A DNA stretch of 64,000 bases from Hymenobacter frigidus (GTDB lineage Bacteria > Bacteroidota > Bacteroidia > Cytophagales > Hymenobacteraceae), in NCBI RefSeq assembly GCF_014640435.1, contig NZ_BMGY01000003.1, positions 143,389-207,388 of the forward strand. Direction: 5' to 3'. The notes below the pieces were generated by a model. It was not told the origin of the DNA, ran no database searches, and saw only the letters and a list, made by a program, of their open reading frames with translations. Below, piece by piece: positions 1-7,468 of the stretch. How positions within the stretch are numbered: the first letter of the stretch is position 1; every line of letters begins with the position of its first letter. The position numbers and the translations under genes were made by a program.

Positions 1-54
1 ATATTTTGGGTTGTCGGCAGTATTTCTTTTGTTTTACTCCACTCTTTTTCTGCT

Positions 55-88
55 GCTCTCAGACAATGACTACTCAGTAGCTGAGAGC
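55..88. other. Imperfect hairpin upstream of the disrupted TonB-like gene
   Basis: Arms GCTCTCAG (55-62) and CTGAGAGC (81-88) are exact complements and enclose a second small palindrome around 70-80. No T-run follows on the + strand, so it is not a clear intrinsic terminator. It lies 20 bases before the ATG at 109 and could be a leader hairpin or the end of an upstream gene outside the window. Confidence 0.3.
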
Positions 89-108
89 GTTATAATCCCT
101 TCGTTTTT

Positions 109-316
109 ATGTTGCTTTTCCGAACATGCTTGTTACTGGGCCTGCTATTTGCTGGCAGACAGTTGCAGGCGCAGCATATTGCCTCACCCGGCACGCTGCT
201 CAGCAAAGTGGAGTTTCTCAACGAGAATAGAACAGTGCTGCCGTCTGAAGTCGGCGCGGTTCTGCGAATTGAAACCACGTTGCGCGACAGTGTGAGTGGC
301 ACGGTTCGGAGCTACT
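109..316 (+). pseudogene. 5' fragment of a TonB-C-domain protein gene split by an IS
   Basis: The fragment encodes a signal peptide (basic-hydrophobic start, LLGLLFAGRQLQAQ) and about 50 residues of mature protein, then reaches a TAG created by the IS end. The interrupted codon row T-V-R-S-Y continues in frame at 1302 with Y-L-P-S-G-N. With the IS and one ACT duplication removed, 208 plus 602 bases give a 270-codon frame, i.e. a 269-residue secreted protein. The intact protein would be periplasmic or outer-envelope with a C-terminal TonB-like domain. The fragment itself is not expected to function. Confidence 0.8.
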
Positions 317-326
317 AGACTTGTTC

Positions 327-786
327 CTAAATAGTCTTTTTCTTTTTGGTCAGATGCCAGTTCCAGATACCACAAGCCAAGGCCATCACCCGGTCGTTGA
401 AGGCCAGGGACTTGTTGCGGTAGACTTGCGTGACGCAGCCCAGGCGTTTGGCCCCGCTGATGGCGTGTTCCACCTTCACGCGGCGGCGGGCGTGGGCGTG
501 GTTCTCGGCGCGTTGCGTATCGGTCAAGGCCGTGGCCGGTGTCTTTTTGCTGCGCCGGGGCTTGCGGTGGGGCAAGCTTTCAGGGGCCACGTCGTAGTCC
601 CGGACCAGGCCCAGGTACCCCAAATCGGCCAGCCAGGCGAACAGGTCCAATAGGCCCAGGTTGACGTCCACTTCGTTTTTCAGCATCTGGTAGTCGTGGG
701 TCGCCCCGCAGGTGGTCGGCCCCAGGTAGTGGATGTACCGGGTGGGGTCGGCGATGAGCGTGTTTTTACGGGTGGGCCTTTTTTTT
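327..786 (-). CDS. IS transposase, second frame (OrfB part)
   Basis: The frame continues the DDE domain after the A8 run: KRPTRKNTLI, then THDYQMLKNE with the second aspartate, and VKVEHAISGAKR with the catalytic glutamate, ending in a lysine-rich tail. The open frame extends upstream to 1007, but those residues are an out-of-frame reading of OrfA and show no transposase pattern. It is most likely made only as an OrfA-OrfB fusion by ribosomal or transcriptional slippage. If slippage does not occur, the IS is inactive. Confidence 0.7.
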
Positions 787-1275
787 GCCCGAGTAGTCAG
801 CCGGCCGGTCCACCGCGGCGTGCGCCCGGCGGTAAGGTCGTTCGGTGGCGTCGAGCAAGAGCACCGGCACGTCGGCAAAGAGGGCCTGCATTTGGGCCAG
901 CGAGTCGATGGCCCGCGCCGGCAGCACGCCCAGCGTGCGCAAGCAACGCTCCAGGGCCTTGGCCAGGCGATGGGCGTGTTCGCAGGCTTTGGAGCGGGGC
1001 AGGCCAAAGGTGGCCCCGAGTACGTCGAAGGTGGGGTAGGTTTTCAGGTAAAACAGGATGAATAATAACTTCTGTTCCGGGCTGGCCAGCACGCCTTTGC
1101 GCCCCCCGCCGGACCGGCGTTGGCGCGGCTGCTCCACCGAAAAGCACGCATCCGCTTCGGCCTGGCAGCCCGCCGTGAACGGCTCGGCCAAGGCGCAAAA
1201 AGTGACTAAATCCAACCCTGTCAGCGCCCGCATTTGCCGGTCATCCGTAATCGTATTTACATCAAGCATCCCCAA
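766..1275 (-). CDS. IS transposase, first frame (OrfA)
   Basis: This 169-residue frame holds the N-terminal helix-turn-helix-like part (LLFILFYLKTYPTFDVLGAT) and the first catalytic aspartate in LLLDATERP. It ends soon after a run of eight A residues in the mRNA (779-786 as T8 on the + strand). The rest of the DDE domain lies in another frame (327 onward), so a full transposase needs a shift at the A8 run. Relative to this frame the downstream part is in +1 (or -2). The start lies 23 bases inside the right inverted-repeat end. Confidence 0.75.
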   Translation of the reverse strand: MGMLDVNTITDDRQMRALTGLDLVTFCALAEPFTAGCQAEADACFSVEQPRQRRSGGGRKGVLASPEQKLLFILFYLKTYPTFDVLGATFGLPRSKACEHAHRLAKALERCLRTLGVLPARAIDSLAQMQALFADVPVLLLDATERPYRRAHAAVDRPADYSGKKKAHP

Positions 1276-1298
1276 AAATACTATTTGGGAACAAGTCT

Positions 1299-1903
1299 AC
1301 TACCTACCCTCAGGCAATCCTAAGGCCTCCACCTCTTTTGCTAATGTGCGGAAGTTTATTCGCCAAGGCAGCAGCAGCGAATACTACGAAAGTGGCCAAC
1401 TTCATTCTCAAGCTACCTATGAGGTGGGCAAATGCGTGGGCGATTTTACCACATATTACCCCAATGGCACGCTGAAGCGGCGCGACCAGTACTCCACCGC
1501 GGGTGAGTTAGTCAAGGGGACGTGCTTCGGGCCCGACGGGCAGCCCATTGCCTACTTCGCTTATGAGCAAATGCCGGTTTATCCGGATGGAGCGGGCAAT
1601 AGTGCCGCCGCTGCGCAGGCTATCGCGCAGAATGTGCGCTACCCCTCAATAGTCCTGCGGAACCAGTTGTCAGGCGTTATTAAGGTGCAGTTTGTGGTGG
1701 ATGCTAACGGACGTGTGCAAAATGTGATGGCGATGGAACCTGCCAAGAACGAGGTGCCTAAAAAACAGTTGATGGCCTATAAAGCCCTCCAGGAATCGGC
1801 AATGAGTGCTGTGCGCCAACTCAAGCCTTTCATACCAGGCTATCGGGATGGAGTGCCTGTGGTTGTTTCCTACACGGTTCCCGTTACCTTTCGAATCCAA
1901 TAG
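1299..1903 (+). pseudogene. 3' fragment of the IS-split TonB-C-domain gene
   Basis: The fragment encodes about 200 residues. First come two MORN-variant-like repeats (EYYESGQLHSQATYE and GDFTTYYPNGTLKRR). A C-terminal TonB-like domain follows (about the last 110 residues: MPVYPDGAGNSAAAAQAIAQ, IKVQFVVDANGRVQNV, VPVTFRIQ). The same layout is common in Bacteroidota secreted proteins with a TonB_C domain. An open frame runs back into the IS to 1058, so a chimeric protein could start from IS sequence, but those residues are antisense transposase and not native. The native N-terminus is at 109-316. Confidence 0.8.
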
Positions 1904-1972
1904 TACCTACCAGTTAGCCTATCGGCAGGATGCATTACGAGCTTCCACCAAGTACTTTATTTTCACACTCCC

Positions 1973-2899
1973 ATGTCCACCTTCGCCTTAGTTCTGCTCG
2001 GCCTCGTCGTGCTCACTCTGTTTCTCAGCTACGTTATTGTGCCGCAGGGCACGGTGGCGGTCGTCACGATTTTTGGTAAATACCGGCGCATCATGGGACC
2101 GGGGCTGAATTTTAAAATCCCGTTTATCGAAGCGGTTTACAAGCGGATTTCCATTCAGAATCGCTCGTTGGAGCTGAATTTTCAGGCCATCACCATCGAC
2201 CAGGCCAACGTTAATTTCAAGGCCATGCTGGTGTACGCGGCCTTCGACCAGAGCGAGGAAGCCATCAAGAACGTGGCCTTCAAGTTTGTGGACGAGACGA
2301 GCCTGATGCAGGCACTGGTGCGCACCGTGGAAGGTAGCATTCGGGCGTTTGTGGCCACACAGCGACAGGCCGCCGTGCTCAGTCTGCGCGGCGAAATTGT
2401 GCTCCACGTAAAAGACCAGCTCGACTCTACGCTCGAAGGCTGGGGCTACCACCTGATTGACTTGCAGCTCAACGACATCGCCTTCGACGAGGAAATCATG
2501 CGCTCGATGGCCAAGGTGGTGGCCTCGAATAACCTAAAAGCCGCCGCCGAAAACGAAGGCCAGGCCCTGCTCATCACCAAAACCAAAGCGGCCGAGGCCG
2601 AAGGCAACGCCATCAAAATCGCGGCCGAAGCCGAGAAAATCGCGGCCCAGCTGCGGGGCCAGGGCGTGGCCCTGTTCCGCACCGAAGTAACCAAAGGCAT
2701 GGCCGCCGCCGTGCAGGAACTGGCCGATAACCACCTCGACGCCTCGCTGGTGTACTTCTCGATGTGGACCGAAGCCATCAAGCATTTCGCCGAGCAAGGC
2801 AAGGGCAACGTCATCTTCCTCGATGGCTCGAACGAAGGCATGAGCAAAAACCTGGAGCAGATGATGGCCATGCAGCAGCTGCATCGCCCAGTGCAGTAG
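1973..2899 (+). CDS. SPFH/band 7 (stomatin/prohibitin-like) membrane protein
   Basis: This 308-residue protein has one N-terminal membrane anchor (about residues 3-24) followed by an SPFH domain. Marker segments are VPQGTVAVVTIFGKYRRIMG, SLELNFQAITID, and a heptad-rich Ala/Glu stretch (AAAENEGQALLITKTKAAEA) typical of the coiled coil after the band-7 domain. Such proteins form large rings at membrane microdomains and affect protease activity or membrane organisation. Clients cannot be named from sequence. It has no NfeD-type partner next door. It starts 69 bases after the disrupted gene. Confidence 0.9.
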   Translation: MSTFALVLLGLVVLTLFLSYVIVPQGTVAVVTIFGKYRRIMGPGLNFKIPFIEAVYKRISIQNRSLELNFQAITIDQANVNFKAMLVYAAFDQSEEAIKNVAFKFVDETSLMQALVRTVEGSIRAFVATQRQAAVLSLRGEIVLHVKDQLDSTLEGWGYHLIDLQLNDIAFDEEIMRSMAKVVASNNLKAAAENEGQALLITKTKAAEAEGNAIKIAAEAEKIAAQLRGQGVALFRTEVTKGMAAAVQELADNHLDASLVYFSMWTEAIKHFAEQGKGNVIFLDGSNEGMSKNLEQMMAMQQLHRPVQ

Positions 2900-3106
2900 G
2901 GCTGCGGGCCAACCAGGCGCATCAGTTGTCAGACCGAGCGCCACGCCGGACCTTGCGTGGCTTGAATGACGCCCAGGAGTCACTTGCCGCTACCTGTTCC
3001 TCGGGGATATGGTCCGGCGCGGCGCGGACGACCGATGGAGATGCCGGGCGGTGCGGCGTTACCTTTAAGGCCAAATAATCCAGTACCACCCCCGCTTTTT
3101 AGTAAG

Positions 3107-4564
3107 ATGGACGAAGCTACCCTTGCCAAATACCAGCCCGTAATCGGCTTGGAAGTTCACGCCCAGCTGCTCACGCACAGCAAGATGTACTCGGCCGACG
3201 AGAATGAGTATGGCGTGGCCCCTAATACCAATCTGTCGGTCATTACCCTCGGCCACCCCGGCACTTTGCCCAAGGTGAACCGCACGGCCGTGGAGTTTGC
3301 CATGAAAATGGGCCTGGCCACCAATTGCCAGATTCGGCGCGACAACCTGTTTGCGCGCAAAAACTACTTTTACCCCGACCTGCCCAAGGGCTACCAGATT
3401 ACCCAGGATAAGACGCCGATTTGCCACGACGGCCACCTCGACGTGCGCCTGCCCGATGGCACCACCAAGCGCATCGGGGTCACGCGCATTCACATGGAGG
3501 AAGACGCGGGCAAATCGATGCACCTGGCCGGCGAAACCGAAACCCTGGTGGACCTGAACCGCGCCGGGGTGCCGCTGATTGAGATTGTGAGCGAGCCTGA
3601 TATTCGGACCGGCGAAGAAGCTTACGCCTACCTCACCGAAATCAAGAAGCTGGTGGAATACCTCGGCATCTGCGATGGCAACATGGAGGAAGGCTCGCTG
3701 CGCTGCGACGCCAACATTTCGGTGATGCTGCACGGGTCCAAGGAGTTCGGTGTGAAGGTGGAGGTGAAAAATATGAACTCCTTCCGCAACGTGCAGCGCG
3801 CCATTGCCTACGAAGTGGAGCGCCAGATTGCCATCATCGAAGCCGGCGAAGCCTTGGACAGCGAAACCCGCGGCTTCGACGCGGCCACCGGCACTACTAA
3901 CGGCCAGCGCAGCAAGGAAACCCTCAACGACTACCGCTACTTCCCGGAGCCGGACTTGCCCCCGCTCATCATCTCCGACGAATGGCTGCACCGCGTGGCC
4001 GCCGAGCTGCCGGCCCTGCCGCAGCAGCTCTACTCGCGCTTTACCGGCGAGCTGGGCCTGAGCGATTACGACGCGTCCGTGCTGGTCGACCAGAAGGAAG
4101 TAGCCCTGTTTTTTGATGACCTGGCCCGTCTCACGCCCAATGCCAAAGCCGCCGCCAACTGGGTGATGGGCCCCGTGAAGTCCTACCTCAACGAGCGCGC
4201 CCTCACCATGGCCGACTTCCCGCTCGACGCCGCCCAGGTGGCCGGTATTATCGAGCTGATTGACGCGGGCAAGCTGAACTACTCAGTAGCCAGCAAGCAG
4301 CTGTTTCCGCACCTGCTGGAGCACCCCACGGCCAATGCCACCGGCGCGGCCGAGAGCCTGGGCCTGCTCACCCAGGCCGATAACGGTGAACTGGCCGGCC
4401 TGGTGCAGCAGGTACTAGACGCCAACCCGGCCAAAGTAGCCGAGTACCGCGCCGGCAAGAAGTCGCTCACCGGCATGTTTATGGGCGAGCTTATGAAGCT
4501 GACCGGCGGCAAAGCCGACCCCAAGCTGGCCAACCAGTTATTGCGCGCCGGCCTGGACGGCTAG
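3107..4564 (+). CDS. gatB: Asp-tRNA(Asn)/Glu-tRNA(Gln) amidotransferase subunit B
   Basis: GatB is the kinase/tRNA-binding subunit of the GatCAB complex, which converts mischarged Glu-tRNA(Gln) and Asp-tRNA(Asn) to the amidated forms. The catalytic segment has IGLEVHAQL, DLNRAGVPLIEIVSEPD and EGSLRCDANIS; a C-terminal helical YqeY-like tail ends near KLTGGKADPKLANQLL. The ATG at 3107 (MDEATLAKYQPVIGLEVH) gives 485 residues, matching the family. The open frame runs back to 2966, but those 47 residues are low-complexity and unlike GatB. gatA and gatC are not in the window. Confidence 0.96.
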   Translation: MDEATLAKYQPVIGLEVHAQLLTHSKMYSADENEYGVAPNTNLSVITLGHPGTLPKVNRTAVEFAMKMGLATNCQIRRDNLFARKNYFYPDLPKGYQITQDKTPICHDGHLDVRLPDGTTKRIGVTRIHMEEDAGKSMHLAGETETLVDLNRAGVPLIEIVSEPDIRTGEEAYAYLTEIKKLVEYLGICDGNMEEGSLRCDANISVMLHGSKEFGVKVEVKNMNSFRNVQRAIAYEVERQIAIIEAGEALDSETRGFDAATGTTNGQRSKETLNDYRYFPEPDLPPLIISDEWLHRVAAELPALPQQLYSRFTGELGLSDYDASVLVDQKEVALFFDDLARLTPNAKAAANWVMGPVKSYLNERALTMADFPLDAAQVAGIIELIDAGKLNYSVASKQLFPHLLEHPTANATGAAESLGLLTQADNGELAGLVQQVLDANPAKVAEYRAGKKSLTGMFMGELMKLTGGKADPKLANQLLRAGLDG

Positions 4565-4701
4565 GTGAGCAGTACGTCGTGCTGAGCGATGTCGAATTGG
4601 AGGTCGCTCAGCTGGACAGGTCATTTTTGGAACAATAATTTCTCCGGCCCGCGTTAGGCCTTTTTACGCACAGGCTCAAGCTTATGCCACAACCCATCAC
4701 C

Positions 4702-5823
4702 ATGATAAAATCTGTTTTCCTGGCCGCCACGGTGCTCGGCATGGCCAATGCCTGCCAGAACGCGGTTGCGGCCGATGGCTATGAAGTTTCGGGCCAGCTG
4801 AAAAACGCCCCGGCCGGCACGGTCGTCCACCTGTCGGAGCTCACCGCCAACCAGTTTGTGGAAAAAGGCCAGACTAAGACCGATGCTAGTGGCAACTTTA
4901 CGCTCAAGGGCACGTCCGCCACGCCCGGCATCTACCAGTTGAAGCTGGACGAGGCCAACCAGGTGCTTTTGCTGCTCGACAACAAAACCCGGGTGCAAGT
5001 TGGCGGCGACGCCAAAAGCCTGCCTGCCACCTACACCGTGAAGGGCAGCAAAGACGCCGAAGTGCTGCGTCAGCTTTCGCAGGTGATGGAAGGCAGCAAG
5101 GGCCAGCTCGAAAGCGTGGGCAAGCGCTACAACGCGGCCGGGCAGGCGGGCAAAACCGAGGAAATGAAGGCTATCGAACAAGAATACTACACCATCCAAG
5201 GCCGCAACACGGCAACTATGAAGTCGCTGATTCGGCGCAATTCTACCGCCTTGGCGAGTGGCTTCGCGGTTGGGGCGTTCATGAATCCTGAGGAGCAATT
5301 TCAGTTTGTTGATTCGGTGAACACCGTGCAGCGCAAGGCCAATCCCAACTCGCCCTTCGTGAAGGAGCTGACGGCCCGCCTGGAGCCCATGCGCGCCACC
5401 GTGCAGGGCGCCATGGCTCCGGATATCAACCTGCTGACGCCGGAGGGCAAGAAATTGGCCCTAAGCAGCCTGCGCGGCAAATACGTACTCATTGATTTCT
5501 GGGCCAGTTGGTGCGGCCCCTGCCGCCAGGAGAACCCCAACGTGGTGCGTGCTTACAACCAGTTCAAGGACAAGGGAAAGGGCTTCACCATCTACTCCGT
5601 GTCGCTGGACCAGGACAAGGGCAAATGGGAAAAAGCCATTGCCGCCGATGGCCTCATCTGGTCCCACGTATCGGACCTGGCGGGCTGGAACAGCGTGGCC
5701 GGAGCCGCTTACGGGGTGAAATCCATTCCGCAGTCTTTCCTGTTGGACCCGCAGGGAAAAATCATCGCCAAAAACCTGCGTGGCGAGGCGTTGGCGGCCA
5801 AGCTGGCCGAAGTGCTCAAGTAG
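4702..5823 (+). CDS. TlpA/ResA-like thioredoxin with DUF4369-like N-domain
   Basis: This exported protein of 373 residues has a signal peptide (KSVFLAATVLGMANA). A DUF4369-like beta domain follows (about 30-120, VSGQLKNAPAGTVVHLSELT). A helical linker leads to a C-terminal AhpC/TSA-thioredoxin domain with WASWCGPC and cis-Pro segment SIPQSF. Family members are periplasmic thiol-disulfide oxidoreductases for cytochrome maturation or redox homeostasis. A Cys follows the signal peptide (NAC), but the lipobox is poor. An upstream in-frame ATG at 4684 adds six residues; 4702 gives the more typical Lys-containing n-region. A strong shared terminator follows. Confidence 0.92.
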   Translation: MIKSVFLAATVLGMANACQNAVAADGYEVSGQLKNAPAGTVVHLSELTANQFVEKGQTKTDASGNFTLKGTSATPGIYQLKLDEANQVLLLLDNKTRVQVGGDAKSLPATYTVKGSKDAEVLRQLSQVMEGSKGQLESVGKRYNAAGQAGKTEEMKAIEQEYYTIQGRNTATMKSLIRRNSTALASGFAVGAFMNPEEQFQFVDSVNTVQRKANPNSPFVKELTARLEPMRATVQGAMAPDINLLTPEGKKLALSSLRGKYVLIDFWASWCGPCRQENPNVVRAYNQFKDKGKGFTIYSVSLDQDKGKWEKAIAADGLIWSHVSDLAGWNSVAGAAYGVKSIPQSFLLDPQGKIIAKNLRGEALAAKLAEVLK

Positions 5824-5841
5824 CAGCGATTACCGATTTCA

Positions 5842-5883
5842 AACGCAAAAGGCGCGGCTTAACTAAGCCGCGCCTTTTGCGTT
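5842..5883. terminator. Bidirectional intrinsic terminator
   Basis: A near-perfect 20-bp stem (AACGCAAAAGGCGCGGCTTA and its complement) spans 5842-5883 with only two bases between the arms. The A-tract in the left arm gives T-runs on both strands. It sits between the convergent thioredoxin gene (ends 5823) and the psi-like gene (ends 5914) and can serve both. Confidence 0.85.
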
Positions 5884-5913
5884 GTTTGCCGTTCGGCAGC
5901 GCGTTGCACCGTT

Positions 5914-6690
5914 TCAGGCTTTGCCAAACATGCGTTGCAGGCCCGGCCAGAGGCGTTTTTTCAGGCTGACATCATACTCCACCAAATCAACGGTGGCGGA
6001 GGCCAGGTAGGAGAGACCCAAGCCGGGAAACTGGACTGGCTCATAAATCTGGGTATTGCGGATGGTGACATCCAGCAGGTTTTTGCCGAAGGCGATGATA
6101 TCAGCCGCTGCCAGTTCTTTGCGCAGGTTAGCCAAGGCTACCGGCAGTTCCGCTTCCACGTTCACCAGCAGCACGTCTTCCATTACGTAGCCCAGTGCCT
6201 GCAGCATCTTGTTGAGAAACACGTTGCGATGCAACCGCAGGAATTGTTCGTGCGGCATCCGGAACAGCAGCACTACGCCCTGCATGTTGTTACCCAGCAC
6301 GCTGAACGGCGTGAGCAGCACCGGCGGTACCGCGGGCGTTGCGGGAAAAGCAGCGCCTGCAGCAACGGGTGCTATCGCCGCCACCGCAGGCGCTGGACTA
6401 GCCACCGGCACTAGCTCTTTCGCCACCAGGCGCTCCAGTCCCGCCGAAGGCTTGCTAAAGGCCATGGACGGTTGGCTCGATAGCCGGGAAGGGGCCACAG
6501 CTATGGGGGCTAAGATGGGGGCTGCAGCCGGTGGTGGGGTGGGACGTGCCGGTTCGGCGGGGGTAGCTTTTGCCAGGGGCACTTGCTCCGCAACTGCGCT
6601 GACAACGCCCGCAGCAGCCGGCTCGGCCGGTATGTAGAGCGTCACGTCGGTGTAGAAATTTTCGAGAAAAGCCAGCTTTTTAGCAGTCAT
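5914..6690 (-). CDS. Unknown protein, possible DNA polymerase III psi-like subunit
   Basis: The protein has 258 residues from ATG 6690 (MTAKKLAFLENFYTDVTLYI). It has a short N-terminal motif, then about 100 residues of Ala/Pro-rich linker, then a compact C-terminal domain of about 125 residues (MQGVVLLFRMPHEQFLR, NKMLQALGYVMEDVLLVNVE, ADIIAFG, SLKKRLWPGLQRMFG). The order of these segments resembles HolD/psi: a conserved Leu-rich helix, DVLLVN, a hydrophobic strand, and a terminal Lys-x-x-Leu-Trp helix. That is my pattern judgement, not a family match. An upstream TTG/GTG extension to 6741 is possible but less likely. It stands alone. Confidence 0.55.
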   Translation of the reverse strand: MTAKKLAFLENFYTDVTLYIPAEPAAAGVVSAVAEQVPLAKATPAEPARPTPPPAAAPILAPIAVAPSRLSSQPSMAFSKPSAGLERLVAKELVPVASPAPAVAAIAPVAAGAAFPATPAVPPVLLTPFSVLGNNMQGVVLLFRMPHEQFLRLHRNVFLNKMLQALGYVMEDVLLVNVEAELPVALANLRKELAAADIIAFGKNLLDVTIRNTQIYEPVQFPGLGLSYLASATVDLVEYDVSLKKRLWPGLQRMFGKA

Positions 6691-6781
6691 GACGGAGAAA
6701 GCTTGATTGTGGAATCGAAACGCGGTACCTGAAGCTACCAAGATACTAATGGCTTACCGGTACCTAAAATAAGCGTCCGGA

Positions 6782-7300
6782 CTAATCCAGTGCAAACAAC
6801 GCTTTCAGCTCCTGGGCCTCGGCGGGCTTCATTCGGCCGGCCAGCACCAGGCGGAGCTGACGGCGGCGCAAGGCTCCGTCGTAGAGCTTGATTTCCTCAT
6901 CGGTTTCGGGCAGAGCTTCGGGTACATCGATGGGCCGTCCGGCTTGGTCGACGGCTACGAAGGTGAAAAAGGCTTCGTTGGTTTTCAGCTTCGTGCCACT
7001 GGGAATATCCTCGGCCCACACATCGATGTGCACTTCCATGCTGGAACTGAACGACCGCGTCACCTGGGCCTGCAGTGTGACCACGTTGCCCAGCCGAATG
7101 CTGTCGCGGAACGACACGTTATCGACCGAAGCGGTGACCACAATGCGGTTGGAGTGCTTTTGGGCGGAGATGGCGGCGGCGATGTCCATCAGGTGCATCA
7201 TGCGGCCCCCCATCAGGTTATTGAGGGTGTTGGTGTCGTTGGGCAGCACCAGCTCGGTCATGATGACGAAGGAGTTGGAGACGGGTTTTTGCTTGCGCAC
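6782..7300 (-). CDS. Acyl-CoA thioesterase, hotdog fold (BACH/YciA-like)
   Basis: This cytosolic thioesterase hydrolyses acyl-CoA. Family segments: VIMTELVLPNDTNTLNNLMG, GRMMHLMDIAAAISA and FTFVAVDQAGRPIDVPE. The frame is open to GTG 7363, but a -7 promoter element covers 7363-7370, so translation must begin downstream. GTG 7300 (VRKQKPVSNS) places the start just before the conserved segment, giving 172 residues; TTG 7336 is an alternative. It has a C-terminal basic extension (LRRRQLRLVLAGRMKPAEAQ). It lies 91 bases downstream of the psi-like gene start, on the same strand. Confidence 0.9.
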   Translation of the reverse strand: MRKQKPVSNSFVIMTELVLPNDTNTLNNLMGGRMMHLMDIAAAISAQKHSNRIVVTASVDNVSFRDSIRLGNVVTLQAQVTRSFSSSMEVHIDVWAEDIPSGTKLKTNEAFFTFVAVDQAGRPIDVPEALPETDEEIKLYDGALRRRQLRLVLAGRMKPAEAQELKALFALD

Positions 7301-7362
7301 GGTGTAGTTTGGGTAAATGGTAAGCGGCCGGCCCAACCGAATAAACCCCGGTAGCCTTGGCA

Positions 7363-7370
7363 CAAAGGTA
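7363..7370 (-). promoter_or_regulatory. -7 promoter element TACCTTTG for the thioesterase
   Basis: The minus strand reads TACCTTTG, an exact match to the Bacteroidota housekeeping -7 consensus TAnnTTTG. Transcription should begin about 5-7 bases downstream, near 7357. This rules out the GTG at 7363 as start of the thioesterase gene. No clear -33 TTTG is evident. Confidence 0.6.
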
Positions 7371-7400
7371 CGGCCGCTAACAGGCCAGCCGAAAGGCTAC

Positions 7401-7428
7401 AAAAAAGCCCCAACGGTACGCTGGGGCT
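7401..7428 (-). terminator. Intrinsic terminator of the first M43 protease gene
   Basis: On the minus strand the arms AGCCCCAGC and GTTGGGGCT pair with one mismatch around a five-base loop and are followed by TTTTTT. It lies 41 bases after the protease stop codon at 7469. Confidence 0.85.
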
Positions 7429-7468
7429 CTCGAACCGTGAGAAAGCTTGCTGGTGAAAAGGCCGTAGC

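Larger units (their letters stand above)
317..1298 (-). mobile_element. IS5-like insertion sequence, complete
   Basis: The element is about 982 bp. Its 19-bp terminal inverted repeats (317-335 and 1280-1298) differ at one base. It is flanked by a direct repeat ACT (314-316 and 1299-1301); moving the boundary in by one base gives a 5-bp repeat TACTA instead. It carries a two-frame DDE transposase on the minus strand. Insertion interrupts the gene at 109-1903, and precise excision restores that reading frame, so the insertion is probably recent. IS5-family assignment rests on the DDE_Tnp_4-like transposase, size and short target repeat; the ISfinder group was not checked. Confidence 0.9.

Noticed and set aside
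1058..1300. Possible native start of the TonB-C fragment inside the IS
   Set aside because: These codons are the antisense of the transposase; the true N-terminus is at 109-316 as the frame-exact junction shows.
4570..4625. Degenerate hairpin with GTGCTGAGC after gatB
   Set aside because: It resembles the palindrome family, but the arms pair poorly, so it was not listed as a copy.
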